Assembly: GCA_947476895.1 (NCBI GenBank)
Contig: CANJRX010000001.1
Coordinates: forward strand, 434,865-498,864
DNA: 64,000 nucleotides
Origin: Fidelibacterota bacterium
GTDB taxonomy: Bacteria; Pseudomonadota; Alphaproteobacteria; Rhodospirillales; Rhodospirillaceae
Direction: 5' to 3'
This document shows, in pieces, positions 56,811 through 64,000 of this stretch. A program made the position numbers and the translations under genes. Within the stretch, counting starts at the first letter, position 1. Each line of letters opens with the position of its first letter. The notes under the pieces are model-generated. The model saw nothing but the letters and a program-made list of their open reading frames with translations, was not told where the DNA came from and ran no database searches.

Positions 56811-58301
56811 ATGGTCGACATGGTCGACGTGGGCAATGGCGACAAATTGCAGAACCTTCAAGTGACACTGGTGCCGCTCGATGCGGGCCGCGGAACGTTG
56901 ATGTTCGTGCGCGACTTGACCCTCGACACCAGTTTGCGCCTGGCGCTGGTTGATAGCCGCCGCCGCTATAAAGACTTCATCGACATCTCGACGGACTTCG
57001 CCTGGGAAACCGGCGCGGATCAGCGGTTTAATTTTGTGCCGCCGCGTGGCGCGCTCGGTTACGCCGCCGACGCGCTCATGGGTCTGGAGCCTGAGGCATT
57101 AATGGTGAGCGAGTCCTCCGGCACGGGCGAAGTGCCGTTCCTCACGCGTCGCCGTATCGAGAATGAAGAAGCTTGGCTGCGTCGCAGCGACGGTCGCTCG
57201 GCCTGCGTCGTGGTGTCGGCCATGCCGCTCATCGCCAAAGACGGTACCTGGGTCGGCGCGCGCGGTGTTTGCCGTGACGTCACAGAAACCCGCGACCGCG
57301 AGGCTACTTTAAGCCGCGTGCGCAACCGCGAACGCGTGTTGACGCGCATTGTGCGTGCGTTCCGCGATGAAGTGAATCCTGAAGCGATGCTCAGTGTCGC
57401 TGCTGAGGCGCTCGCAAAGGGTCTCGGCGCTGAACATTGCCACATCTTCCGCTCGATGCCCGTCGAAGCCAACGCACCCACCGCAGGCGCGACGCCCGGT
57501 TTCCAATTGGCCGCCCGCTACGGCGACCTCAATGCCGCACAAGCCGCGCCGGTTCTTGCCACTATCGCCGGCGGTGCTGGGGCTGTGGAGCTGTTGCTGG
57601 GTGATCGTCAGGTTCTGGCCGCGCCCGCGCGCTATCAAAGCGATTCAAATGGCGCGGTGGTGTTGTGGCGTCCTGTAGACCGCGGCGCCTGGAGCGACGA
57701 CGACCGCTTGCTGATCGGCGATATCGCGAACCAGGTCGGCATCACTATCGAGCAGTTCACGCACCACGAACATGTTTTAAAAGTCTCGCGCACCGATGCG
57801 CTCACGGGCCTTCTCAATCGCGGCGCATTCATGGATGCGCTGCGCCGTTATCTCGTGCGCCTGAAGCGCGAAGGCGGCAATGCTGTGTTGATGTATGTCG
57901 ATCTCGACAACTTCAAGGCCGTCAACGATATCCGCGGCCACCAGGCCGGCGACGATATGCTGATGAAAATCCGCGACATCCTCGTGCAGCAAACCCGCCC
58001 GACCGATGTCATCGCGCGCCTCGGTGGTGACGAATTCGCCGTGTGGCTGAACGGGGCCGACCTCACGATTGCCAAGACCCGCGCCTCGCAATTCCTAGAC
58101 CGCATTAAGGCGCTGGTGCATTTGTCCGGCAGTCCCGACCGCCCGGTGGGCATGTCCATCGGCATCGCCGCCTGGGACCCGCATGGTCACGAGGAACTCG
58201 ACGGCCTGCTCGCACGCGCCGATGCCGCCATGTATCAGGCCAAGCGCGGCGGCAAAGGATCTTTCACCATCGCCGACCCGCCGTCGGCGCCGAAAGCATG
58301 A
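56811..58301 (+). CDS. Diguanylate cyclase with PAS, GAF and GGDEF domains (downstream part of a gene with an internal TAG)
   Basis: The part after the TAG codes 496 residues from the next ATG. Order: end of the first PAS domain (to about 42), a second PAS domain (about 47-160, KDFIDISTDFAWETGADQRF and GARGVCRDVTETRDRE), a GAF domain (about 175-315) and a GGDEF domain (about 325-490). The catalytic motif is intact, RLGGDEFAVW at 403-412, and an inhibitory I-site RPTD lies five residues upstream (396-399), so the enzyme should make and sense c-di-GMP. No good ribosome site precedes 56811. The TGA stop overlaps the start of the DUF2336 gene. Confidence 0.85.
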   Translation: MVDMVDVGNGDKLQNLQVTLVPLDAGRGTLMFVRDLTLDTSLRLALVDSRRRYKDFIDISTDFAWETGADQRFNFVPPRGALGYAADALMGLEPEALMVSESSGTGEVPFLTRRRIENEEAWLRRSDGRSACVVVSAMPLIAKDGTWVGARGVCRDVTETRDREATLSRVRNRERVLTRIVRAFRDEVNPEAMLSVAAEALAKGLGAEHCHIFRSMPVEANAPTAGATPGFQLAARYGDLNAAQAAPVLATIAGGAGAVELLLGDRQVLAAPARYQSDSNGAVVLWRPVDRGAWSDDDRLLIGDIANQVGITIEQFTHHEHVLKVSRTDALTGLLNRGAFMDALRRYLVRLKREGGNAVLMYVDLDNFKAVNDIRGHQAGDDMLMKIRDILVQQTRPTDVIARLGGDEFAVWLNGADLTIAKTRASQFLDRIKALVHLSGSPDRPVGMSIGIAAWDPHGHEELDGLLARADAAMYQAKRGGKGSFTIADPPSAPKA

Positions 58302-59272
58302 CAGGTCTGGACTCCATGACGCCAGCCAAAGACCGCCTTGTTCATATGCTGGGCCTTTCAGGCCAGAAGGTGACCTATGAGCAGGCGCGGGCGTTGTTGG
58401 ACCATCCTGATTCTGCTGTGCGCTTGACCCTGGCGTCGCGCGACGACCTGGAGCCGGAAATTCTTTATTTCCTCGCCCGCAATCCTGACATCGCTGTCCG
58501 CCGCGCCATCGCTGTCAATACCGCCGCGCCCGTTAAAGCCTCCATGGTGCTGGCAAACGACGAAAACGAAGACGTGCGCACCGATCTTGCGGATCGTGTG
58601 GGCCGCTTGGTGCCAGGCCTCACGCAAGATCAACAGGCCAAGGCGTGGCGCACCGTTCATCAGGTTCTCAATTTGCTCGCGCGCGATCAGCTGCCACGCG
58701 TACGCCGTGCGTTGGCTGAAGCTCTAAAGTCTCTACCCGATGCGCCGCACGACATTGTCTTTACGCTGGCCATGGATACCGAAGCCACGGTCGCTACACC
58801 GGTTCTGCAATTCTCGCCGGTGTTGACGGATGAAGACCTGCACGCGGTAATTCAAGCCAGTCCCATGACCGCGCAGCTCGCGGCCATCTCGCGGCGTATC
58901 AATGTGGGCGAGGAAGTTTCCAACGCCATCGTCGGTACCGGCAACGTCGATGCCATCACCGATCTTTTGAAAAACCCCAGCGCCCAGATCCGCGAAGAAA
59001 CGTTGGATGCAATCATTGAGGCCGCGCCGCGTCAAAGCACCTGGCATGAGCCGTTGGTCCATCGCCCCAACCTCAATTCACACGCGGCCTTGCGCATTGC
59101 GGAGTTCGTCGCCGAGTCGCTGATTCAAAAGCTTGCGGCCCGTACCGATATCGACGGCGAAACCTTGACGGCCCTCGGCAAAATGGTGCGCGATAAACTC
59201 CGCCGCGACGACGGCAAGGCCGGCCTTGCCCCCGACGACCGCGACGCCATTTTGCATCCTGAGTCTTTGTAG
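58298..59272 (+). CDS. DUF2336 protein, N-terminal part, cut by an in-frame TAG
   Basis: The ATG overlaps the GGDEF stop as ATGA. The 324-residue product shows HEAT-like repeats (DHPDSAVRLTLASRDDLEPE, NPDIAVRRAIAVN) and the DUF2336 signature (TPVLQFSPVLTDEDLHAVIQ and AISRRINVGEEVSNAIVGTG). It ends TTG-TAG at 59267-59272, but the same frame stays open for 123 codons and codes the expected C-terminus of the family. DUF2336 is an alphaproteobacterial family of unknown function. Coupling to GGDEF suggests a c-di-GMP related role. Confidence 0.8.
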   Translation: MTGLDSMTPAKDRLVHMLGLSGQKVTYEQARALLDHPDSAVRLTLASRDDLEPEILYFLARNPDIAVRRAIAVNTAAPVKASMVLANDENEDVRTDLADRVGRLVPGLTQDQQAKAWRTVHQVLNLLARDQLPRVRRALAEALKSLPDAPHDIVFTLAMDTEATVATPVLQFSPVLTDEDLHAVIQASPMTAQLAAISRRINVGEEVSNAIVGTGNVDAITDLLKNPSAQIREETLDAIIEAAPRQSTWHEPLVHRPNLNSHAALRIAEFVAESLIQKLAARTDIDGETLTALGKMVRDKLRRDDGKAGLAPDDRDAILHPESL

Positions 59273-59296
59273 CTCGCGGAACGGCAAGTCGAGGCT

Positions 59297-59644
59297 TTGG
59301 CCGCAAGTAAAAAACTCACCCCGCAATACATCATGAATGCGTCGGCTGAAGGCGTGACGCCTTTGATTATTGCAGCCCTCGCGCGTCTGGCTGATTTACC
59401 GGTGGCCGCTGTTGCCGAAGTCGTGCGCACCGCAAGCTCCAAAGGCATGTTGGCCGTAGCCTGGGCCGGGGACTTCAGCGCTGAAGATGCCGTACAGCTG
59501 CAATTGAAGGTCGCGCGCGTCACACCCGATACGGTGATCAAGCCCCGCGCCGGCGGCGGCTTTGACTCGACCGAAGCCGAATTGGAATGGCAGCTCGACA
59601 TGTTCAAAGACATGGCGAACGGCAAGCCCACGCATCTGATTTAG
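59297..59644 (+). CDS. C-terminal part of the DUF2336 gene after an in-frame TAG
   Basis: In frame with the gene before it, the open frame from 59273 to the TAG at 59642-59644 codes KLTPQYIMNASAEGVTPLII and ALARLADLPVAAVAEVVRTA, which resembles the C-terminal region of DUF2336 proteins (the LTPSLILRAL / ALAxLAGVP pattern). No ribosome site precedes the possible starts at TTG 59297 or ATG 59333. I read it as the rest of one 448-codon gene; the separate start is only a fallback. The stop overlaps that of the convergent HAD gene. Confidence 0.55.
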   Translation: MAASKKLTPQYIMNASAEGVTPLIIAALARLADLPVAAVAEVVRTASSKGMLAVAWAGDFSAEDAVQLQLKVARVTPDTVIKPRAGGGFDSTEAELEWQLDMFKDMANGKPTHLI

Positions 59645-60303
59645 GTCGCGGCCTTTTCCAGCCAATCAATCATATCGTCTGTGATGAAATGACAGTGGCT
59701 CAAGTCCTCATCGGGCTTGGCCGGATTTTCCGCGTGTTTCACCCATACCGTCGTCATGCCTAAATCCGACGCTGGCTTTAAATTGCGGTGAATGTCTTCG
59801 AACATGATGGCGCGTTTGGGATCGATTCCATGGCGCGCGATGAGGTCGGCGTAGGCCGCCGGGTCGGGTTTCGGGATATAGCTGCTCGCGCGAATATCAA
59901 AGATGTCGCCGAAGTGCCGGGTGACGCCTAAGCGATCCATGACATTGATCGCATGGCGTTCCGAACCGTTGGTGTAGATGAGCTTCCGTCCCGGAAGTCT
60001 CGCAAGCACAGTATCCAAGCGCGGATCGGCGGCGACCACGGAATGATCGATATCGTGCACGTAGTCTATAAACGCGTCAGGCGCGATGTTGTGATTGAGC
60101 ATCAGGCCCCGGAGCGTAGTGCCATAGGTCCAGTAATATTGCTTTTGCAGTTTGAAGGCATCGTCGAGCGACATCTTCAAGGCGTTTGAGATGAACGCCT
60201 TCATGCGCTTGTCGATCTGCGGGAACAGGTGGGTCGAGGCCGGATAAAGCGTGTTATCGAGGTCGAAGACCCAGGTGTCGATATGTTGAAGCTTATCGGG
60301 CAC
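59641..60303 (-). CDS. HAD-family hydrolase, pyrimidine 5'-nucleotidase type
   Basis: The 220-residue protein has HAD motif [15 protein letters not shown] at 10-23 (nucleophile Asp14), motif [11 protein letters not shown] near 111, motif [14 protein letters not shown] and motif [10 protein letters not shown]. The SDT1-like pyrimidine 5'-nucleotidase pattern ([18 protein letters not shown]) is clear. It lies downstream of argB with an 11-base overlap, and this order is common in alphaproteobacteria. A house-cleaning role on nucleotide monophosphates is inferred from the family. Confidence 0.88.
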   Translation of the reverse strand: MPDKLQHIDTWVFDLDNTLYPASTHLFPQIDKRMKAFISNALKMSLDDAFKLQKQYYWTYGTTLRGLMLNHNIAPDAFIDYVHDIDHSVVAADPRLDTVLARLPGRKLIYTNGSERHAINVMDRLGVTRHFGDIFDIRASSYIPKPDPAAYADLIARHGIDPKRAIMFEDIHRNLKPASDLGMTTVWVKHAENPAKPDEDLSHCHFITDDMIDWLEKAAT

Positions 60304-61201
60304 GGATCAGCGTGCCGGCGCCGCCCGGCGTGAACAGCTCAAGCAACACGGCATGGGGCACGCGGCCGTCGATGATGACGGCGCCTTCGACGCCAAGCTC
60401 GACTGCTTCCAGGCAGGTCTCGACCTTCGGGATCATGCCGCCGGAAATTGTGCCCGACTGAATCAAAGTCTTCGCACGCTCGACGGTCATTTCCTTGATC
60501 AGGCGGCCGGTATCATCCAGCACGCCCGCGACGTCCGTCAACATAAGCAAGCGCGCTGCACCGGCAGCACCCGCGATAGCGCCCGCGACAGTGTCGGCGT
60601 TGATGTTGAACGTCTCGCCGTTCGGACCGATGCCGATGGGCGCGATCACGGGAATGATGTCGGACTCTTCAAAGGTGTCCAAGATGTGCGGATTGATCTC
60701 CGCCGGCTCACCGACGAATCCAAGGTCGAGGATTTTTTCGATGTTCGAGCCTGGATCTTTCTTCGAGCGGCGCAACTTGCGCGCTTTGATCAAGTTGCCG
60801 TCTTTGCCCGACATGCCGACCGCAAAACCGCCGGCCTTGTTGATGGCCGAGACGATCTGCTTGTTGATGGAGCCGGACAGCACCATCTCGACGATTTCCA
60901 CGGTGGCCGCGTCGGTGACGCGCAAGCCGTCGATGAATTCGCTTTTCATCTTGAGGCGGTCGAGCATGGCGCCGATCTGCGGGCCGCCGCCGTGTACGAC
61001 GATGGGATTGATGCCGACTTGCTTGAGCAGCACGATGTCGCGGGCGAAGCTGTCGGCGACCTTGTCGTCGCCCATGGCGTGGCCGCCGTATTTAATGCAA
61101 ATGGTTTCGCCCGAGTGCGCCCGCATGAACGGCAGCGCATCGGCCAGAATACCGGCTTTCTCAAGCCAAATGTCTTGGTCGTTGCTGTTATCTGCGGTCA
61201 T
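60293..61201 (-). CDS. argB: Acetylglutamate kinase
   Basis: ArgB phosphorylates N-acetylglutamate in arginine synthesis. The 302-residue protein has [15 protein letters not shown] near 33-47, the [16 protein letters not shown] segment near 67-82 and [18 protein letters not shown] near 254-271. An AGGAG lies about 12 bases before the ATG. It follows engB on the same strand by 53 bases. Confidence 0.95.
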   Translation of the reverse strand: MTADNSNDQDIWLEKAGILADALPFMRAHSGETICIKYGGHAMGDDKVADSFARDIVLLKQVGINPIVVHGGGPQIGAMLDRLKMKSEFIDGLRVTDAATVEIVEMVLSGSINKQIVSAINKAGGFAVGMSGKDGNLIKARKLRRSKKDPGSNIEKILDLGFVGEPAEINPHILDTFEESDIIPVIAPIGIGPNGETFNINADTVAGAIAGAAGAARLLMLTDVAGVLDDTGRLIKEMTVERAKTLIQSGTISGGMIPKVETCLEAVELGVEGAVIIDGRVPHAVLLELFTPGGAGTLIRAR

Positions 61202-61254
61202 GGACTAAGGCGCTCCTAAGGGACGAGCCGGGTATGACGATCCGGCCGGACTTC

Positions 61255-61911
61255 CTACTCTGGCAGGGCCAGTTCTGACAAGGCGGCACGCACATCGGCA
61301 ATGCCAAAACCGTCATCCGAGCTGGTGACCAGGACGTGAGGGTAGGCGGCGACGTATTCGGTCAGCTCTTTGGTGATGGCAGCGTGGCTGGCGGCCAGGG
61401 CTTCCGGCTTTACTTTGTCGGCCTTGGTCATGATGACCTGGTAGTTCACGGCCGAGTCGTCCATCAGCTTCATGATGTCGCGGTCGACCTCTTTCAGGCC
61501 GTGGCGGCTGTCGATCAGCACCATGGCGCGGCGGAGCGTGGTGCGGCCCCGAAGGTATTTTTTGATGAAATCCGTCCATTCGGCGACCTTGTCTTTGGGA
61601 GCCTGGGCGAAACCGTAGCCCGGCAGGTCAGACAAAATCAGCCGGTGGCCCAGATCGAAGAAGTTGATCTCTTGTGTCCGCCCGGGCGTCACGGATGTTC
61701 GCGCCAAGGTTTTGCGGCCCGTGAGCGCGTTGATCAGGCTCGACTTGCCGACATTGGAACGCCCGGCAAAGGTGATCTCGGGGATGTCAGTGTCGGGCAT
61801 CTGCTCGAGCTTAAGCACGCCGCGCATGAACTCGCAGTTCTGGGTGAACAGCTTGCGGCCTTGCTCCAGAACTTCAGGTTTGAAAACGGTATTGAGCTGG
61901 ATCTCGGCCAT
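61255..61911 (-). CDS. engB: Ribosome biogenesis GTP-binding protein YihA/EngB
   Basis: EngB helps 50S assembly. The 218-residue protein shows G1 AGRSNVGKSSLINAL near 50-64, G3 DLPGYGFAQ near 94-102, G4 TKADKV near 155 and a G5-like TSSDD. Its ATG overlaps the yidC stop by one base, and argB follows. Confidence 0.95.
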   Translation of the reverse strand: MAEIQLNTVFKPEVLEQGRKLFTQNCEFMRGVLKLEQMPDTDIPEITFAGRSNVGKSSLINALTGRKTLARTSVTPGRTQEINFFDLGHRLILSDLPGYGFAQAPKDKVAEWTDFIKKYLRGRTTLRRAMVLIDSRHGLKEVDRDIMKLMDDSAVNYQVIMTKADKVKPEALAASHAAITKELTEYVAAYPHVLVTSSDDGFGIADVRAALSELALPE

Positions 61912-63677
61912 TACGTGATGGACTTGGACTGATCAATCTTGGCGGCGTCCGCAGCTTCCGTCTTTTTGAGCAAGACCCACTGCTGCAAAATGCCGAAGGT
62001 ATTGCTCCAGGCCCAATAGATCACCAGACCCGCGGCGTAAGGTGCGAGAACGAATGTGATGATGATGGGCATCAGCATCATGATGCGCGCCTGCATGGGG
62101 TCGGCCGGTTGCGGGCTCAGCTTCTGCTGCAGGAACATCGTGACGCCCATGATCAAGGGCCACGCGCCGATGCTGGCGAAGGCCAGGAACGTTGGGATGT
62201 GATAGGGCAAGAGGCCAAACAGGTTCAACACACTCGTCGGGTCCGGTGCTGACAGATCGTGAATCCAGCCGTAGAACGGCGCGTGACGCATTTCGATGGT
62301 CACCGACAGCACTTTATAAAGCGCATAGAACACCGGGATCTGAATCAAGATCGGCAAACAACCGGCCAACGGATTGGCTTTCTCGCGCTTATAAAGCTCC
62401 ATCAGTTCCTGATTAAGCTTGGTTCGGTCGTTGGCGTGTTTTTCCTGCAAGCGCTTCATTTCGGGCTGAAGGCGCTTCATGTTGTTCATGGTCTTGAACT
62501 GCTTGTTGGCGATAGGGAACATCAACAAGCGCACGATGGTCGAGAAGGCGATAATCGCGAGGCCGAAGTTGCCCAAGAGGCCGTGCAGCCAACGCAGGGT
62601 TAGGAAGAACGGCTTGGTGAGGAAGTAGTACCAGCCGAAATCGATGGCGAGATCGAAGCGCTGCAGGCCCGGGTCTTTGGAATAATCATCCAGAAGTTCC
62701 AGTTCCTTCGCGCCGGCGAAGACATAGCCCTTGATGCTTTTGGTTTCGCCCGGGGCAACGGCAATGGGATCAGCGCGCAAGTCGGTTTGAAAACGGTCGC
62801 GGCCGCCGGCATCGGCGTAACGGTAGGAGCCTGCAATTTTAATCGAGGGATCGAAGGCCACAGCCGACAACCAATATTTGTCCGAGAAACCGATCCAACC
62901 GCCGACAGATTCAGCAGCGTCGCTGAGTTTCTTTTTCAGATCGGCGTATTTCACTTCTTTCGACTGATTGTTGAAAGCGCCGATGGGGCCTTCAAAACCG
63001 AAACCCGCCCCTTTGCTTTCATGCGCATCCAGGCGCGCGACCAGGCTGTAAGGATACAGCGTCACGGCGCGCTCGCCGGTGTTGGCGACGGTCTGATCAA
63101 TGGTGAACAGATATTTTTTGTCGGCGCGGATCGTGCGCGTGAACAGCAAGCCTTGGCCGTTGTCCCAGGTCAGCACTAAAGGCGTGCTGTCGGTCAACTG
63201 AGCGTCGGGACTAGCGGCGGTCCATTCTGTCGTCGGCGTCGGCAAAGCCACGCCCGTGTCAGATGTGATCCAACCCCACTCGATATAATAAGGATGCGCA
63301 GCGCTGGCGGGGGCCAGCAGCGTGATCGGCGGACTGGTGGGATCGATAGTCTCGCGGTAGCCGACGAGTGTGATGTCATCGAAACGCGCACCGGTCAGCG
63401 AGATCGAACCCAGCAGGAACGGCGTGACGATCTTCACGCGTGCGGCGGTGGCGACAGGGGCCGCTTCAGCGTTCGGCGTCGTGCCCGGCGCAGTAACGCC
63501 CGGCGGTGTCATCGGCAATGTGGCATCGGCACTGCTGCCCGGTGTGACGGGTGTGGCGACTGCGGTCGCGGCCGGCTGATCGCTCGGCGGCGGATCCTTC
63601 GGCGCGAAGAAGAATTCCCATCCAATCAAAATGGCGATTGAGAGAGCGATAGCGAAAACGGTGTTGCGATTGTCCAT
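61911..63677 (-). CDS. yidC: Membrane protein insertase YidC
   Basis: YidC inserts proteins into the inner membrane. The 588-residue protein has an N-terminal signal-anchor (TVFAIALSIAILIGWEFFFA), a Pro/Thr/Ala-rich stretch, the periplasmic P1 domain (about 80-350) and the conserved C-terminal membrane core (GWYYFLTKPFFLTLRWLHGL, LLMFPIANKQFKTMNNM with a cytoplasmic loop, FYALYKVLSVTIEMRHAPFY, and MLMPIIITFVLAPYAAGLVIYW). yidD lies upstream by 21 bases and engB follows with overlap. Confidence 0.97.
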   Translation of the reverse strand: MDNRNTVFAIALSIAILIGWEFFFAPKDPPPSDQPAATAVATPVTPGSSADATLPMTPPGVTAPGTTPNAEAAPVATAARVKIVTPFLLGSISLTGARFDDITLVGYRETIDPTSPPITLLAPASAAHPYYIEWGWITSDTGVALPTPTTEWTAASPDAQLTDSTPLVLTWDNGQGLLFTRTIRADKKYLFTIDQTVANTGERAVTLYPYSLVARLDAHESKGAGFGFEGPIGAFNNQSKEVKYADLKKKLSDAAESVGGWIGFSDKYWLSAVAFDPSIKIAGSYRYADAGGRDRFQTDLRADPIAVAPGETKSIKGYVFAGAKELELLDDYSKDPGLQRFDLAIDFGWYYFLTKPFFLTLRWLHGLLGNFGLAIIAFSTIVRLLMFPIANKQFKTMNNMKRLQPEMKRLQEKHANDRTKLNQELMELYKREKANPLAGCLPILIQIPVFYALYKVLSVTIEMRHAPFYGWIHDLSAPDPTSVLNLFGLLPYHIPTFLAFASIGAWPLIMGVTMFLQQKLSPQPADPMQARIMMLMPIIITFVLAPYAAGLVIYWAWSNTFGILQQWVLLKKTEAADAAKIDQSKSIT

Positions 63678-63698
63678 AAACGGTTCGGAACTTACTGT

Positions 63699-63965
63699 TT
63701 AAAGGTGAGGGGTGTGTATTTCGCAGCAAGACCTATGGGGCTTGCTCGCGTCCGTCAAGTTTAGGGGCATTAAAGTATCTGGAACCGGATCAAAACCGCC
63801 GTCGCACCAGGGGTGGCAGCGCGCGAGGCGCTTGGCCGCAAGCCAGGACCCGCCGACCGCGCCGTGGCGGGTGATGGCTTCGGCGGCATAGGCCGAGCAG
63901 CTGGGCAGAAAGCGGCAGCGCGGACCCAACAGGGGCGCGATCGCCAGCTGATACACGCGAATCAT
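63699..63965 (-). CDS. yidD: Membrane protein insertion efficiency factor YidD (5' end possibly outside the window)
   Basis: The 88-residue product shows the YidD motif [19 protein letters not shown] (about 13-31), [20 protein letters not shown] and GGFDPVPD. The frame stays open upstream from the ATG to the window edge (coding [11 protein letters not shown]), and no ribosome site precedes this ATG, so the true start may lie beyond 64000. YidD aids YidC, which is next on the same strand. Confidence 0.85.
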   Translation of the reverse strand: MIRVYQLAIAPLLGPRCRFLPSCSAYAAEAITRHGAVGGSWLAAKRLARCHPWCDGGFDPVPDTLMPLNLTDASKPHRSCCEIHTPHL

Positions 63966-64000
63966 CAGCCGTAACGTCAGCGCCGGTAAGGCCAGGATGA

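Noticed and set aside
56559-59644. Genome-wide recoding of TAG to glutamine
   Set aside because: TAG ends at least seven other well-supported genes in this window (980, 5981, 10547, 35533, 35956, 46643 and 47242) at the expected family length, so it works as a normal stop.

Overview
The window is chromosomal DNA of an alphaproteobacterium. Evidence: a stand-alone F1 operon atpHAGDC without the Fo genes, a TCA block (sdhCDAB, mdh, sucCD, sucAB, lpd), SRP RNA directly before dnaX-ebfC-recR, the run rppH / divergent polysaccharide deacetylase / ctpA / envC / gpmI, and the run yidD-yidC-engB-argB-HAD-dapD-dapE close to truA-fmt-def. Composition is GC-rich and coding is dense. A Rhodospirillales- or Micropepsales-like lineage fits, but I cannot name the genus. 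I see no tRNA, 5S/16S/23S rRNA, CRISPR array, prophage or insertion sequence.

Layout. 1-3.2 kb: a CoA-ester lyase, a low-complexity secreted protein and a divergent autotransporter-type barrel. 3.4-6.8 kb: succinate dehydrogenase. 6.8-12.7 kb: housekeeping and envelope genes (TPR protein, lipoprotein, DHH phosphoesterase, zapE, ChaN-like lipoprotein, a six-cysteine secreted protein carrying a degenerate LytM domain). 12.9-23.8 kb: mdh-sucCD, a PagL-like/sulfotransferase pair, sucAB, a small methyltransferase and lpd. 23.8-28.6 kb: a REPIN-like inverted repeat, a GT2 glycosyltransferase, a second six-cysteine secreted protein, rhomboid protease, xerC-DUF484 and an Fsa/TalC-type aldolase. 28.6-36.9 kb: priA, atpHAGDC and a ferritin-like diiron protein. 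36.9-44.3 kb: an envelope and glycolysis block on the minus strand. 44.4-48.1 kb: ffs, dnaX-ebfC-recR and a DUF4136 lipoprotein. 48.1-56.3 kb: rmuC, DUF4139, def-fmt-GNAT-truA, then a membrane protein, dapE and dapD. 56.5-59.6 kb: a PAS-PAS-GAF-GGDEF gene coupled to a DUF2336 gene. 59.6-64 kb: HAD, argB, engB, yidC, yidD.

The TCA genes cover succinyl-CoA synthetase, 2-oxoglutarate dehydrogenase E1/E2/E3, succinate dehydrogenase and malate dehydrogenase, so a large part of the cycle is encoded within 21 kb beside the ATP synthase F1 sector.

The most unusual signals are: (1) two adjacent, translationally coupled genes (GGDEF and DUF2336), each cut by one in-frame TAG in the context TTG-TAG, with family similarity continuing on both sides, while TAG is an ordinary stop elsewhere in the window; (2) two secreted proteins sharing an apparently undescribed six-cysteine domain, one fused to a degenerate LytM domain; (3) a terminator-like hairpin with repeated half-sites in the mdh leader and a short terminator between sucA and sucB, suggesting RNA-level control of the TCA genes; (4) surface-modification genes embedded in the TCA cluster.
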